Shown here: positions 19,604 to 27,109 of the stretch, piece by piece
Layout of the letters: each line of letters begins with the position of its first letter
Position numbering within the stretch: the first letter of the stretch is position 1
Source: an uncultured Roseicyclus sp.
GTDB lineage: Bacteria > Pseudomonadota > Alphaproteobacteria > Rhodobacterales > Rhodobacteraceae
Assembly: GCF_937892565.1 (NCBI RefSeq)
Contig: NZ_CALAHQ010000066.1
Location: forward strand, 161,771 to 209,425
Direction of reading: 5' to 3'
DNA length: 47,655 bases
Made by a program: the position numbers and the translations under genes
Notes under the pieces: generated by a model
Told to the model about the DNA's origin: nothing
What the model saw: the letters and a program-made list of their open reading frames with translations, nothing else
Databases searched by the model: none

Positions 19604-19624
19604 TCAAAATGTTTAACTTTTTGA
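19604..19624. promoter_or_regulatory. AT-rich divergent intergenic region with inverted repeat
   Basis: Between the divergent Hint-protein and SDR genes, TCAAAA (19604-19609) and TTTTGA (19619-19624) form an inverted repeat around a 9-base spacer, within the most AT-rich tract of the region. It could be an operator or part of two divergent promoters; I cannot assign -35/-10 boxes with confidence. Confidence 0.3.
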
Positions 19625-19711
19625 TATGTTGCGCGGCCCCGTCGGTCAAGTCTGGTCGTTATTGCCCCGCGCTGCTAGGACAGCGCCATCACTGCAACAA
19701 GGAGGGATTTC

Positions 19712-20491
19712 ATGGATCTTGGGATCGCAGGAAAGCGGGCGCTGGTGTGTGCCTCGTCCAAGGGTCTGGGCCGGGGCTGTGCAGAAGCATTGGCCGAAGC
19801 GGGTGTCGATCTGGTGCTCAATGCCCGCGGTGCCGAGGCGTTGGAGGCCACGGCACAAGATATCCGCGCCCGCTACGGTGTGACGGTGACCGCGATTGCG
19901 GGGGATATCACCAAGGACGCAGACCGCGCCCGCGTGCTTGATGCCGCTGGCGATATCGACATTCTGGTGACCAATGCGGGTGGCCCGCCGCCCGGCAAGT
20001 GGGCGGATTGGACGCGCGATGATTTCATTCGTGCGCTCGATGCCAACATGCTGACCCCCATCGCGCTGATGACCGCCTTGATGCCCGCCATGATCGACCG
20101 GGGCTGGGGCAGGGTGGTCAATATCACCTCGCAATCGGTCAAGGCACCGATCCCGCAACTGGGGCTGTCGAATGCGGCGCGCACCGGCTTGACCGGCTAT
20201 GTCGCGGGCACGGCGCGTCAGGTCGCGGCCTATGGCGTGACGGTGAACAATCTGTTGCCCGGATCGCATGACACGGATCGGGCTGTGGCGTTGGAAAAGG
20301 GTGTGGCCACGGCACAGAATGTGTCGCTGGATGAGGCGCGCAAGATCCGCTGCAAATCCATCCCCTCGGGGCGCTATGGCACGATCACCGAATTCGGCGC
20401 CACCTGTGCTTTCTTGTGTTCGCAGCATGCGGGCTTTATCGTCGGTCAGAACATTCTTCTGGATGGCGGCCAGACCAGCGCGACCATCTGA
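19712..20491 (+). CDS. Atypical short-chain dehydrogenase/reductase (FabG-like)
   Basis: A 259-residue SDR-fold protein resembling 3-oxoacyl-ACP reductases. It has a modified nucleotide-binding loop (CASSKGLGRG, residues 13-22 instead of TGxxxGxG) and the NAGG motif (88-91). The catalytic serine position (140) is kept. The usual Tyr-x3-Lys is replaced by Ser153-x3-Arg157, so classical SDR catalysis is doubtful. This fits the BKR-like SDR subgroup known for imperfect tetrads. The start is firm: AAGGAGGGATTTC precedes the ATG. The gene stands alone, followed by a hairpin at 20505-20520. Confidence 0.88.
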   Translation: MDLGIAGKRALVCASSKGLGRGCAEALAEAGVDLVLNARGAEALEATAQDIRARYGVTVTAIAGDITKDADRARVLDAAGDIDILVTNAGGPPPGKWADWTRDDFIRALDANMLTPIALMTALMPAMIDRGWGRVVNITSQSVKAPIPQLGLSNAARTGLTGYVAGTARQVAAYGVTVNNLLPGSHDTDRAVALEKGVATAQNVSLDEARKIRCKSIPSGRYGTITEFGATCAFLCSQHAGFIVGQNILLDGGQTSATI

Positions 20492-20504
20492 AGCGAGGGC
20501 TGTG

Positions 20505-20520
20505 GGCTGGCTTGCCAGCC
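20505..20520. terminator. Hairpin after the SDR gene
   Basis: GGCTGG-CTTG-CCAGCC forms a 6-bp GC-rich stem 13 bases after the SDR stop. There is no T-run, so it is only a weak terminator candidate. Confidence 0.3.
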
Positions 20521-20576
20521 TGCGGCCCGGCTGTTAGCCCGACTTCCCGGGAGAATTGATCGGAATTCGCGCATCC

Positions 20577-21659
20577 ATGGCACCTACCCCGCGTCTGGAA
20601 GTGGACAAGATCACCTGTCGGTTCGACGGGCGCGACGTGGTGCGCGATGTCAGCTTTACCGTGCGCGCGGGCGAGGTCATGTGCCTGTTGGGGCCTTCGG
20701 GCTGCGGCAAATCCACCACGCTCCGGGTGATCGCGGGCATCGAGCGTCAGGTGTCGGGCGCCGTGCGCGCCGATGGCGCCACCTTGTCCGATGACAAGAT
20801 CCACCTGCCCCCCGAGGCGCGGGGCGTCGGGCTGATCTTTCAGGACTTCGCCTTGTTTCCGCATCTGAGCGTCGGCCAGAACGTGGCCTTTGGGCTGAAG
20901 GCATCAAGGCCCGATGTCGCGCGCCGGGTGGGGGAATTGCTCGAACGGGTCGATCTGGCCGGCTATGCCGACAAGGCGCCGCACATGTTGTCGGGTGGCG
21001 AACAACAGCGCGTGGCCTTGGCGCGCGCGCTCGCGCCGCGGCCGCGCATCATGCTGATGGATGAGCCGTTTTCGGGTCTGGACAACCGTTTGCGCGATGG
21101 CATCCGCGACGAAACCCTGCAGCTTTTGAAGGAAGAAGGGACCGCCGTGGTGCTGGTCACCCACGAACCCGAAGAAGCGATGCGCATGGCCGATCAGATC
21201 GCGCTGATGCGCGATGGTGTGATCGTGCAAAAGGGCGCACCCTACAACATCTACAACGCCCCCGCCGACAAGGCCGCCGCCGCGTTTTTCAGCGACGTCA
21301 ATGTGATCCGTGGCACGGTTCAGGGCGCTTTGGTCGACGCCCCATTTGGTCAATTTCTTGCCCCCGGTCACCCCGATGGCACGGCGGTCGAGATCGTTTT
21401 TCGCCCCCAGCACGTCAAGATCGACTTTGATCGGGGTGGGCGCGGGCCGAACCCTACCCCGCAAGATGGCACGCCCGCACGTGGCGTGGTCGAGCGCGCG
21501 CGCTTCATGGGCCATGAAAGCCTTGTCGAGTTCCGCATGGATTTCGATGGCAGCCTTCTCAAGGCCACGGTGCCTGCGGTGTTCCTGCCCAAGCCCGGTG
21601 TGCCACTTTGGCTGACGGTGCGGCGCGACCGCTGCTTTGTCTTCGCGAAAAAGCGCTGA
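20577..21659 (+). CDS. ABC transporter ATP-binding protein, FbpC/PotA-like
   Basis: ATPase of an importer-type ABC system (360 residues). Walker A GPSGCGKST, signature LSGGEQQRVALARAL, Walker B IMLMDEPFSGLD and the switch His in VTHEPEEA are intact. The C-terminal ~110 residues form a TOBE-like domain, as in iron(III), spermidine or thiosulfate ATPases. No permease or binding-protein gene is adjacent, so its partner and substrate are unknown. I use the ATG at 20577, although its ribosome site is poor; a TTG at 20556 lies too close to GGGAG. Confidence 0.9.
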   Translation: MAPTPRLEVDKITCRFDGRDVVRDVSFTVRAGEVMCLLGPSGCGKSTTLRVIAGIERQVSGAVRADGATLSDDKIHLPPEARGVGLIFQDFALFPHLSVGQNVAFGLKASRPDVARRVGELLERVDLAGYADKAPHMLSGGEQQRVALARALAPRPRIMLMDEPFSGLDNRLRDGIRDETLQLLKEEGTAVVLVTHEPEEAMRMADQIALMRDGVIVQKGAPYNIYNAPADKAAAAFFSDVNVIRGTVQGALVDAPFGQFLAPGHPDGTAVEIVFRPQHVKIDFDRGGRGPNPTPQDGTPARGVVERARFMGHESLVEFRMDFDGSLLKATVPAVFLPKPGVPLWLTVRRDRCFVFAKKR

Positions 21660-21786
21660 TCGGGGTGGCCTGTCATGCGAATTGGGGCTTTGATCTGCCG
21701 CGCGGACGACATACCTATGGAATCTGAAAGCCGAAAGCGAGCGGCGCCGCCGGATCATGGGGGCGCGCGGGGTTAGGGAGAAAGAC

Positions 21787-22020
21787 ATGCTGAACAACAT
21801 CGGACCGGCCGGCTTGTTGCTGATCGCCATTGTGGTCCTTGTTCTTTTCGGGCGCGGCAAGATCGCGGGCCTGATGGGCGAGGTCGGCAAGGGCATCACC
21901 GCCTTCAAGCGCGGCGTGAAGGATTCGACTGCGGAAATCGAGAATGCCTCGACGCCTGCCGCCGACGATGGAAGCCATGCGCGCGACGTGACGCCCGCCG
22001 CTGACCGCGACAAGGCCTGA
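21787..22020 (+). CDS. tatA: Sec-independent protein translocase subunit TatA
   Basis: Pore-forming component of the twin-arginine translocation system that exports folded proteins, including many cofactor-containing enzymes. The 77-residue protein has one transmembrane helix (residues ~5-20), the hinge FGRGKI (family consensus FGxxKLPE) and an amphipathic helix (GLMGEVGKGITAFKRGVKD), then a flexible acidic tail. AGGGAGAAAGAC precedes the ATG at 21787. A weak TTGATC promoter-like sequence lies near 21690. A hairpin separates it from tatB. Confidence 0.93.
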   Translation: MLNNIGPAGLLLIAIVVLVLFGRGKIAGLMGEVGKGITAFKRGVKDSTAEIENASTPAADDGSHARDVTPAADRDKA

Positions 22021-22034
22021 TCGCCACCCCCTTG

Positions 22035-22052
22035 CCCCGGGTGCCACCGGGG
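22035..22052 (+). other. Hairpin between tatA and tatB
   Basis: CCCCGG-GTGCCA-CCGGGG is a 6-bp GC stem in the 59-base tatA-tatB gap, followed by AAAATGCGATTTTG. It may stop 3'-exonucleases or terminate part of the transcripts, which would favour TatA over TatB. This is an inference from position and known TatA excess. Confidence 0.4.
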
Positions 22053-22079
22053 AAAATGCGATTTTGAACAGGGACGCGC

Positions 22080-22544
22080 ATGCCTGATATCGGCTGGATG
22101 GAGCTTCTGGTGATCGGCGTTGTTGCGCTGATCGTGGTGGGGCCAAAGGATCTTCCGATGATGTTTCGGAAGTTGGGCCAGTTCACGGGCCGGCTGCGGG
22201 GCATGGCGCGCGATTTCCAGCGCGCCATGAATGACGCGGCCGATGAGAGCGGCATGACTGAAATCAACCGCGATATCCGTCGCGCCGCTCAGTATGCCAG
22301 CAACCCAAAAAAGGCCGGGATGAGCGCGCTCAAGGAAACGCTGGGCGATGAATTGGACCTTGATCCCACCAAATACGAAGAAGGCAGCGAAACCCGCCGT
22401 ATCGCCGAAGAAAAGCTGTCCAAGGCCCGAAAGCTGCGCGATGATCTGGATGCGCGCAAATCGGGCAAGGCCGCTCCCGTGGTTGCCGACAGCGCGGTCG
22501 ATGCCGCGCCAGAACCCGCACCCGTGGACCCAGCGAAATCATGA
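22080..22544 (+). CDS. tatB: Sec-independent protein translocase subunit TatB
   Basis: Twin-arginine translocase component that forms the substrate receptor together with TatC. The 154-residue protein begins MPDIGWMELLVIGVVALIVVGPKDLP: one N-terminal helix with the family glutamate at residue 8 and the GPKDLP hinge. It continues as a long charged amphipathic helix and a disordered Pro/Ala tail. AGGGA lies 5 bases before the ATG. It overlaps tatC by ATGA, indicating coupled synthesis of the two receptor subunits. Confidence 0.94.
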   Translation: MPDIGWMELLVIGVVALIVVGPKDLPMMFRKLGQFTGRLRGMARDFQRAMNDAADESGMTEINRDIRRAAQYASNPKKAGMSALKETLGDELDLDPTKYEEGSETRRIAEEKLSKARKLRDDLDARKSGKAAPVVADSAVDAAPEPAPVDPAKS

Positions 22545-23410
22545 GTTCCGAAGACCAGATCGAAGACAGCTCGGCCCCCTTGATCGAGCATCTGGCCGAG
22601 CTGCGAACCCGGTTGATCCGGGCAGTGATGGCATTTGTGGTGGGCATGGTGGCGATGTTCACCGTGGCCGAGCCGATCCTTGAATTCATCTCGCAGCCTC
22701 TGGCCGAGGTGCTGCGCGCGCGGGGCGAAGATGCGCGTCTGATCTTTACCGCCCCGCAGGAAAAATTCTTTGTCCTGATCCGTATTTCGGTCATCATGGG
22801 CTTTGCCGTCAGCTTTCCGGTGATTGCGCACCAGCTTTGGCGCTTTGTCGCCCCGGGGCTGTATAAATCCGAAAAGGGCGCGATCTTGCCCTTTCTGATC
22901 GCTTCGCCCGCGCTGTTCTTGCTGGGCGCCGCTTTTGCCCATTACCTTGTCACGCCCTTGGCGATGAATTTCTTCATCGGGTTTTCCGATGCGATCCCGG
23001 CCTTGGCCAATTTGATCGCGGGCGAGGGCACCTTTGAAAACCCCAGTGCAAGCCCCGATACCGGCATTCAGACCGTGTTCTTGGGCTCTGTGCGTGAAAG
23101 CCTTGATCTGGCTTTGAAATTCATCTTTGCCTTTGGGATGTGTTTCCAGCTTCCGGTGTTGCTCACACTGATGGGCAAGGCTGGCCTGGTCACGGCCGAG
23201 GGTCTGGCAAATGTGCGCAAATGGGCTGTGGTCGGTATCTTGACGCTGGCCGCCCTTGTCACGCCGCCCGATGTGGTGACGCAGCTGATCTTGTTCACGG
23301 CTGTCTATGGGCTTTACGAAATCTCGATTGTCCTGGTGCGCCTTGTCGAACGCGCGCGCGTCCGCCGCATGCGCGCCGAAGGCATCCTCGACGAAACCGA
23401 AGAGCTTTGA
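22541..23410 (+). CDS. tatC: Sec-independent protein translocase subunit TatC
   Basis: Six-helix membrane protein (289 residues) that recognises the twin-arginine signal peptide. Family motifs are LIEHLAELRTRLIRA at the N-terminus, with the conserved glutamate, and LYKSEKGAILPF in the first cytoplasmic loop. The periplasmic loop is enlarged around residues 165-185 (AGEGTFENPSASPDTG). The C-terminus is basic and then acidic. The ATG overlaps the tatB stop. The next gene starts 4 bases after the stop. Confidence 0.95.
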   Translation: MSSEDQIEDSSAPLIEHLAELRTRLIRAVMAFVVGMVAMFTVAEPILEFISQPLAEVLRARGEDARLIFTAPQEKFFVLIRISVIMGFAVSFPVIAHQLWRFVAPGLYKSEKGAILPFLIASPALFLLGAAFAHYLVTPLAMNFFIGFSDAIPALANLIAGEGTFENPSASPDTGIQTVFLGSVRESLDLALKFIFAFGMCFQLPVLLTLMGKAGLVTAEGLANVRKWAVVGILTLAALVTPPDVVTQLILFTAVYGLYEISIVLVRLVERARVRRMRAEGILDETEEL

Positions 23411-23414
23411 TCCC

Positions 23415-24254
23415 ATGACCGATGATTTTCTGGCCCGCATCGCCGGGGCGCTGGAACGCATGGCGCCGCCGCCTGCCGCTACCCCCGATTGGCATGGGGC
23501 CACGGCTTTTGTCTGGCATGCCTCACCTGATCATCTGGCTCCTGTGCCACGGGTCAACCGGGTCGATCTGACGCTTCTGCATGGCATCGACCGGGCGCGT
23601 GACACGCTTTTGGCCAACACCGCGCAATTTGCACGCGGGCTGCCCGCCAATAACGCGCTTTTGTGGGGCGCGCGGGGGATGGGAAAATCCTCGCTCGTCA
23701 AATCCGTGCATGCTGCCTGTCTGGGTGCTGCGCCTGACCTGAAGCTGGTCGAGGTTCAGCGCGAGGATTTGCCGTCGATCGGGCGGCTTTTGACGCTGCT
23801 GCGCGCCGCCCCCGTGCGGGTGATCTTGTTTTGCGACGATCTGTCCTTTTCGCATGACGACCAGCATTACAAGTCGCTCAAGGCCGTTCTGGATGGCGGG
23901 GTCGAGGGGCGGCCCGAGAATGTGCTGTTTTACGCCACTTCGAACCGCCGCCACCTGATGCCGCGTGACATGATCGAAAATGAACGCTCCAGCGCCATCA
24001 ACCCGTCGGAAGCGGTCGAGGAAAAGGTATCGCTGAGCGACCGCTTCGGGCTTTGGCTGGGGTTCCACCCCTGCACACAGGACGAATACCTCACCATGAT
24101 CCGGGGCTATTGCGCGGTCTATGGTGTCGATGTGCCTGACAGCCGCCTGATTGCCGAGGCCATCGAATGGCAGGCCACGCGCGGGTCGCGGTCGGGCCGG
24201 GTGGCATGGCAATTTTTCTGCGATCTGGCCGGGCGCGAAGGGGTCGTTGTCTGA
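23415..24254 (+). CDS. DUF815-family AAA ATPase
   Basis: Predicted 279-residue AAA+ type ATPase of the DUF815 family; the cellular role is unknown. Walker A is GARGMGKSSLVKSV (about residues 80-93), the Walker B region is RVILFCDDLSF, and a sensor-like ATSNRRHLMPRDM follows. The N-terminal ~70 residues are probably helical and interaction-prone. The start at 23415 lies 4 bases after tatC; an upstream in-frame start would overlap tatC. In several alphaproteobacteria this gene accompanies tat or nearby genes. A small hairpin follows the stop. Confidence 0.88.
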   Translation: MTDDFLARIAGALERMAPPPAATPDWHGATAFVWHASPDHLAPVPRVNRVDLTLLHGIDRARDTLLANTAQFARGLPANNALLWGARGMGKSSLVKSVHAACLGAAPDLKLVEVQREDLPSIGRLLTLLRAAPVRVILFCDDLSFSHDDQHYKSLKAVLDGGVEGRPENVLFYATSNRRHLMPRDMIENERSSAINPSEAVEEKVSLSDRFGLWLGFHPCTQDEYLTMIRGYCAVYGVDVPDSRLIAEAIEWQATRGSRSGRVAWQFFCDLAGREGVVV

Positions 24255-24264
24255 TCCTGGCGTG

Positions 24265-24281
24265 CCGGGCATGCAGCCCGG
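24265..24281 (+). terminator. Possible terminator after the DUF815 gene
   Basis: CCGGGC-ATGCA-GCCCGG forms a 6-bp GC stem 10 bases after the stop. A pyrimidine-rich stretch (CTTTCTTTCCCCCCTT) follows 15 bases on. The spacing is too wide for a textbook intrinsic terminator, so confidence is modest. Confidence 0.35.
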
Positions 24282-24363
24282 GCGAAACCATGGGCTTTCT
24301 TTCCCCCCTTGTGCATATTAGGTGAAAGCGTCCCGTCAGCCACCGCGAAAGGCCCGTCTTCCC

Positions 24364-25497
24364 ATGTCCTTTTTCAAGAAGCTGAAGGACCGGATGTTCA
24401 AATCCGCCTCCAAGATCGATGAGGGGTTGGAGGCGATCATCGAGGACGGGGCAGCAGAACCCGAGGCGTCAAACCTCACGGCCGCGCCCGATCCCGTGCT
24501 GGCACCCGTGCCCCAAGGCGCCCCTGCGGTCGAACCAGCGCGCCCCGACCCGTCGCCCATGCCCAAAGCGACACTGGACAACCCGATCGCCCCGCTATCG
24601 GCCCCACAGCCACCGGTGACCAAGCCCGGTCTGATCGGCCGGCTCATGGGCCGCACCGTCGAGCCGCGCCGTGCGCTTGATGACGACATGCTCGAACAGC
24701 TGGAGGAAGTGCTGATCGCCGCCGACATGGGGGTCGACACCGCCCTGCGCGTGACCGCCAACATGGCCGAAGGCCGTTATGGCAAGATGATGTCTGTCAG
24801 CGATATCAAGGGGTTGCTTGCCCAAGAGATCACCCGCGTGATGGAACCCGTGGCCCGCCCGCTGCCGATCTATCCCAAAAAGCCACAGGTGGTTCTGATC
24901 GTCGGCGTGAATGGGTCGGGCAAGACCACCACCATCGGCAAACTGGCCAGCCAGTTCAAGGCGGCGGGCAAATCCGTGGTGATCGCCGCAGGCGATACCT
25001 TTCGCGCCGCCGCCGTGGAACAGTTGCAGATTTGGGGCGATCGCGCCGGTGTGCCGGTGCTGACCGCGCCCGAAGGGTCGGACCCTGCCGCGCTGGCCTA
25101 TGACGCGATGGTCAGGGCCGAGGCCGACGGCGTCGATCTGCTGATGATCGACACGGCCGGCCGTTTGCAAAACCGCGCCGATCTGATGGAGGAATTGGCC
25201 AAGATCGTGCGCGTGATCCGCAAGCGCGATCCTGATGCACCGCACAACACGTTGTTGGTGCTGGATGCCACCACCGGTCAAAACGCGTTGAATCAGGTCG
25301 AGATGTTCCAGAAAATGGCGGATGTCTCTGGTCTTGTGATGACCAAGCTTGATGGCACGGCCAAGGGCGGTGTTCTTGTGGCCTTGGCGGACCGGTTCGG
25401 CCTGCCGATCCATGCCATCGGCGTTGGCGAGCAGATTGACGATTTGCAACCTTTCGACCCCGAGGATTTCGCAAAAGCGCTGGTTGGAATTGCATGA
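24364..25497 (+). CDS. ftsY: Signal recognition particle receptor FtsY
   Basis: GTPase that docks SRP-ribosome complexes at the membrane for insertion of membrane proteins. The 377-residue protein has a short basic N-terminus, an acidic/proline-rich A domain to about residue 85, and then the NG domain: GVNGSGKTTTIGKLA (G1), DTFRAAAVEQL, DTAGRLQN (G3), TKLDGTAKGG (G4) and GVGEQIDDLQPF near the C-terminus. The ATG at 24364 is the family start (MSFFKKLKDRMFKSASK). The 50-base gap to the next gene carries a DnaA-box-like inverted pair. Confidence 0.96.
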   Translation: MSFFKKLKDRMFKSASKIDEGLEAIIEDGAAEPEASNLTAAPDPVLAPVPQGAPAVEPARPDPSPMPKATLDNPIAPLSAPQPPVTKPGLIGRLMGRTVEPRRALDDDMLEQLEEVLIAADMGVDTALRVTANMAEGRYGKMMSVSDIKGLLAQEITRVMEPVARPLPIYPKKPQVVLIVGVNGSGKTTTIGKLASQFKAAGKSVVIAAGDTFRAAAVEQLQIWGDRAGVPVLTAPEGSDPAALAYDAMVRAEADGVDLLMIDTAGRLQNRADLMEELAKIVRVIRKRDPDAPHNTLLVLDATTGQNALNQVEMFQKMADVSGLVMTKLDGTAKGGVLVALADRFGLPIHAIGVGEQIDDLQPFDPEDFAKALVGIA

Positions 25498-25506
25498 ATA
25501 CGACAT

Positions 25507-25529
25507 TCATCCACAGCCCCTGTGAATAG
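25507..25529. other. Inverted pair of DnaA-box-like 9-mers after ftsY
   Basis: TCATCCACA (25507-25515) and, on the opposite strand, CTATTCACA (25521-25529) each differ by one base from the DnaA consensus TTATNCACA. They face each other and include a CACAG-CCC-CTGTG hairpin. This may be a regulatory DnaA site or simply a small hairpin between ftsY and the next gene. Confidence 0.35.
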
Positions 25530-25547
25530 ATTGCTCGCCTTTACCCT

Positions 25548-26468
25548 ATGCCTGGCGCTGCGCCCGTGAGCGCGTGGATCACCGCCATCGAAGGCACCGA
25601 GGTGGCGGGCCGCGTGGCGCTGGTTCTGGCCCTGATGGCGGCGGTTTTGCACGCGGTCTTTGGCGCGCTGCAAAAAGGGCGGCACGATCCGCTTTTGGCG
25701 CGTGGCGTGATTGATGCCTTCTATTGCCTTATGGCCATGCCCTTTGCGCTGTTCGTCGTGCCATGGCCCGAGCCGCACATGTGGCCGATCTTTGCCGGGG
25801 CCTTTGTCATTCATGTGTTCTACAAATGGTCCACGCTCGCCGCCTATCGCCGGGGGGCCTATACTGTGGTCTATCCGGTGATGCGCGGCACGGGGCCGCT
25901 TTTCGCGATCATCGGCGCCTATCTCCTGTTCGGCGAGACCTTTGCGCCCCTGCAATGGCTGGGCGTGGCGGTGCTTTTGGCCGGGCTTTACGGGCTGGCC
26001 GCCTATAACATGGCCCATGTCACGCTTGATCGCGACAGGCTGGTGCCGGCGCTGGGCTTTGCGCTGCTGACGGGGCTGTTCGTGGCGCTTTACACCACCT
26101 ATGACGCCTATGGCATCCGGGCGACGGCTGATCCCTTTACCTTTCTGGCGTGGTTCTTCTTCATCGATGGCTTGCTGTTTCCGGTCCTGGCGGTGCGCTT
26201 TTATCGCCGCCTGCCCGACCGCCCGCCGTCAGGGCCCTTGATCGCGCGGGGCCTGTTCGGGGCGCTGGTGGCATTTGCAAGCTTTGGCTCGATCATGCTG
26301 GCCACGCGGCTGGACAATGTGGGCGAGGCGGCGGTCTTGCGCGAAACGTCGACTGTTTTCGCAGCGCTCATCGGTTGGCTTTTCCTTGGCGAGCGGGTGG
26401 GGCCGCGCCGTTTGGCGCTGATGGGGTTGATCGCGGCGGGCGCGGTGATAGTTGAGTTGGGCGGATGA
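25548..26468 (+). CDS. EamA/DMT-superfamily membrane transporter
   Basis: Predicted ten-helix permease of the drug/metabolite transporter superfamily (306 residues). It is built of two EamA repeats; the boundary is near residue 150, and each repeat ends with the typical LFGETF / LFLGERV glycine-glutamate motif. The substrate cannot be told from sequence. The ATG at 25548 lacks a good ribosome site; a GTG at 25566 is an alternative with only 6 residues lost. It overlaps yciB by ATGA, suggesting joint translation. Confidence 0.85.
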   Translation: MPGAAPVSAWITAIEGTEVAGRVALVLALMAAVLHAVFGALQKGRHDPLLARGVIDAFYCLMAMPFALFVVPWPEPHMWPIFAGAFVIHVFYKWSTLAAYRRGAYTVVYPVMRGTGPLFAIIGAYLLFGETFAPLQWLGVAVLLAGLYGLAAYNMAHVTLDRDRLVPALGFALLTGLFVALYTTYDAYGIRATADPFTFLAWFFFIDGLLFPVLAVRFYRRLPDRPPSGPLIARGLFGALVAFASFGSIMLATRLDNVGEAAVLRETSTVFAALIGWLFLGERVGPRRLALMGLIAAGAVIVELGG

Positions 26469-27109
26469 CAGGAGCGCAGATGCAGCACAAACCCATCAAC
26501 CCATGGCTCAGACAGGCGCTGGAACTTGGCCCCCCGATCTTGTTCTTCATCGCCTACATGCGGTTTCAGGACACCAGCCTGACCATCGGCGGGCGCGATT
26601 ATGACGGCTTTATCCTTGTGACCGCCGGCTTTGTGCCGCTGCTTTTGGCGACCATCGCGATCTTGTGGAAGCTGACGGGCCGCATCAGCCGGATACAGGT
26701 CTTTACCGCCGTGATGGTGATCGTCTTTGGCGGGCTGACGGTCTGGCTGAATGACGAGCGGTTCTTCAAGATGAAAACCACGCTGGTCTATGGCTTTTTC
26801 GCCGTGACACTGGGGATCGGGCTGCTCAGGGGGCGGGGCTGGCTCAAGGTCTTGATGGGCGAGATGCTGCCCATGTCCGATCGCGGGTGGCTGATCTTGT
26901 CGCGCCGGATCGCGGCCGTGTTCGCGCTGATGGCGCTGGCCAATGAAATTGCATGGCGCACGCAAACGACCGAATTCTGGGTGACCTTCGAGACCTTTGC
27001 GCTGCCCGCCTTCTTGTTTCTTGCCTTCATGGCGCAATCGAAACTGATCGAGCGCGAAAGCCTCAGCGCGGGCGGCGCGGGGCCGAATTCTGGGGACGGG
27101 ACGGCTTAG
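26465..27109 (+). CDS. yciB: Inner membrane-spanning protein YciB (septation protein A family)
   Basis: Five- to six-helix inner-membrane protein (214 residues) of the YciB/IspZ family, linked to envelope integrity and septation. Family features are ELGPPILFFIAYM near the N-terminus, a central IQVFTAVMVIVFGGLTVWLNDERFFKMKTTLVYGFFA, and NEIAWR in the C-terminal part. The start overlaps the preceding transporter gene by ATGA. A second ATG 15 bases on is possible. The last 47 bases overlap the 3' end of the convergent rluB gene. Confidence 0.92.
   Translation: MTGAQMQHKPINPWLRQALELGPPILFFIAYMRFQDTSLTIGGRDYDGFILVTAGFVPLLLATIAILWKLTGRISRIQVFTAVMVIVFGGLTVWLNDERFFKMKTTLVYGFFAVTLGIGLLRGRGWLKVLMGEMLPMSDRGWLILSRRIAAVFALMALANEIAWRTQTTEFWVTFETFALPAFLFLAFMAQSKLIERESLSAGGAGPNSGDGTA

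Noticed and set aside
21690..21718. Promoter for tatA (TTGATC-N17-ACCTAT)
   Set aside because: The -10 matches the consensus poorly and other alignments are equally good, so it was not listed as a feature.
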